Positions 22,220 through 23,537 of a stretch of DNA of 23,537 nt are shown here, piece after piece. Source of the DNA: UMGS1649 sp045604405 (lineage in GTDB: Bacteria > Bacillota > Clostridia > TANB77 > CAG-465); the NCBI GenBank assembly GCA_045604405.1, contig JAZUNZ010000008.1:1-23537 (forward strand), in the 5' to 3' direction. The notes beneath the pieces are model-generated. The model did not search any database and was not told the DNA's origin. It saw nothing but the letters and a program-made list of their open reading frames with translations. Every line of letters starts with the position of its first letter. The first letter of the stretch is position 1. The translations under genes and the position numbers were made by a program.

Positions 22220-22585
22220 TTACTTATTCCTCCTATTTTATTTAAATATTGAATAGCTTGCGATTTATCCATTCCTATGCTTAACATATTCTCAAAATAT
22301 GTTTTAGTTAATTCGTTTGCATATTCCTGTTTGTATTTATCTATTAACTCTTGGTTTTCAGTTACAAACTTACCATTAGTTCTTTCTGTATAAATAAGTC
22401 CTAAATCTTCTAGCTCTGCTAATGCTCTTTGCATCGTATTAGGATTTACTTTGTTTTGTAAAGCCAGTTCCCTTACAGACGGCAAACGTTCACCACATTT
22501 TATTTTCCCGAGATATTATGTCTTTTTTTAATTGTTCTACAAGTTGTATATATATTGGAACGTTGTTATTAAATTCGAACTCCAT
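22216..22585 (-). pseudogene. GntR-family (YtrA-type) regulator with a one-base frameshift
   Basis: Translation from ATG 22585 (behind AAGGAG) gives MEFEFNNNVPIYIQLVEQLK, the normal start of a YtrA-type GntR protein, and reaches IIS at residues 23-25. One extra base at about 22510 then shifts the frame and a TGA follows at 22492-22490. Skipping that base restores GKIKCGERLPSVRELALQ and the rest of the winged helix (NPNTMQRALAELEDLGLIYT) through the C-terminal dimer helix to the stop at 22216. The restored protein would have about 122 residues, the usual length. As written, only a fragment without the first helix could be made from an internal TTG at 22485. The gene heads the ABC operon and would repress it. 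Mutation and sequencing or assembly error are both possible. Confidence 0.85.
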
Positions 22586-22620
22586 ATTAACTCCTTTCTT
22601 ATTGTATTAATAGATTAACA

Positions 22621-22651
22621 CAATAATACAGTATAATTGTTTATATGTCAA
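22621..22651 (-). promoter_or_regulatory. Promoter and operator of the GntR-ABC operon
   Basis: TTGACA (22651-22646) and TATTAT (22628-22623) on the minus strand with a 17-bp spacer. CAATAATAC-A-GTATAATTG (22621-22639) is a palindrome with one mismatch covering the -10 and spacer, the expected type of site for the GntR protein. Confidence 0.65.
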
Positions 22652-22715
22652 GATATAATTTTAAAAATTACAAATATATATAATTTTATTTGCCCTTTTA
22701 ATGTCACACCCATAA

Positions 22716-22740
22716 CAAAAAGCAGGCCTTACGACCTGCT
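22716..22740 (-). terminator. Terminator of the rRNA-tRNA operon
   Basis: AGCAGG / CCTGCT stem with an 8-nt loop followed by five T on the minus strand, directly after the tRNA-Asn CCA end. Confidence 0.8.
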
Positions 22741-22744
22741 ACTT

Positions 22745-22820
22745 TGGCTCCTCAAGTTGGACTCGAACCAACGACCTATCGGTTAACAGCCGAGCGCTCT
22801 ACCGACTGAGCTATTGAGGA
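22745..22820 (-). tRNA. tRNA-Asn (anticodon GTT)
   Basis: A 76-nt tRNA. The acceptor stem TCCTCAA / TTGAGGA closes perfectly; the D-arm begins AGCTCAGTCGG, the anticodon loop is CTGTTAA with GTT, the T-arm contains GGTTCGAGTCC, the discriminator is G and CCA is encoded. It lies 10 nt after the 5S gene and is part of the rRNA transcript. Confidence 0.97.
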
Positions 22821-22830
22821 TTATATAAAA

Positions 22831-22936
22831 ATTGGCGACCCCCTATTTTCCCCGCATGAGTATCTTCGGCATCGTAGAGCTTAACTTCTGTGTTCGGCAT
22901 GGGAACAGGTGTACCCCCTACTTCATCGTCACCAAT
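22831..22936 (-). rRNA. 5S ribosomal RNA, short form
   Basis: A 106-nt gene. Helix I is closed by ATTGGTGAC at the 5' end and GTCGCCAAT at the 3' end (one wobble). The conserved CACCTGTTCCCATGCCGAAC and CAGAAGTTAAGCTC blocks are present. The helix IV region (GATACTCATGCGGGGAAAATAGG) is about ten bases shorter than the usual 115-120-nt bacterial form. The spacer to the 23S gene (22937-23007) holds only a small GCTG/CAGC hairpin. Confidence 0.95.
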
Positions 22937-23007
22937 ATTGTTAAATATGCTGTTTTTTCAGCACACTCAAAAATACATAATGTATAAGTTGTATTATAAT
23001 AAAATTC

Positions 23008-23537
<530 letters not shown>

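Overview
The window is low-G+C DNA with the standard bacterial code (TAA, TAG and TGA stops, TGG tryptophan), strong AGGAGG-type ribosome binding sites and near-consensus sigma-A promoters. Together with an acyl-ACP thioesterase, a 7TM histidine kinase and a YtrA-type GntR/ABC operon this points to a Bacillota genome, most likely a Clostridia-like anaerobe. Almost every gene lies on the minus strand; the exceptions are the HExxH peptidase and the XRE regulator. The right edge is the 3' end of an rRNA operon (23S, an unusually short 106-nt 5S, tRNA-Asn, terminator).

Left part (1-2461): a putative RiPP locus. A radical SAM/SPASM maturase is followed 16 nt later by an easily missed 44-codon gene for a peptide with 8 cysteines and five Cys-Asp pairs. 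A HExxH peptidase is divergent from it. 2462-5984: a NUDIX hydrolase, a Ham1/RdgB-type NTP pyrophosphatase, FolC and an ATP-grasp ligase form one minus-strand series. The ATP-grasp gene has its own promoter, whose spacer is a perfect 17-bp palindrome lying across the folC stop codon.

Centre (5985-14972): the accessory heart of the window. An XRE-family regulator is divergent from a minus-strand series: a secreted toxin-like protein, a small putative immunity protein, a membrane-anchored mini-subtilase, a one-module NRPS (C-A-T-R, reductive release) and a 7TM-PAS histidine kinase whose start is 11 bp from the NRPS stop. A 16-bp perfect inverted repeat sits over the likely NRPS promoter. I infer that the NRPS makes a small aldehyde-type product and that the kinase may sense it. 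No acyl carrier activating enzyme (PPTase), exporter or dedicated response regulator is next to them.

Right part (14969-22585): two NUDIX hydrolases with an M29 aminopeptidase; a tandem GDPD protein; an acyl-ACP thioesterase; a small helical protein with a stand-alone receiver domain behind a structured leader; and a GntR-ABC ATPase-ABC permease operon whose GntR gene carries a one-base frameshift. No CRISPR array, insertion sequence or prophage gene was seen, and no gene-free stretch exceeds 300 bases.
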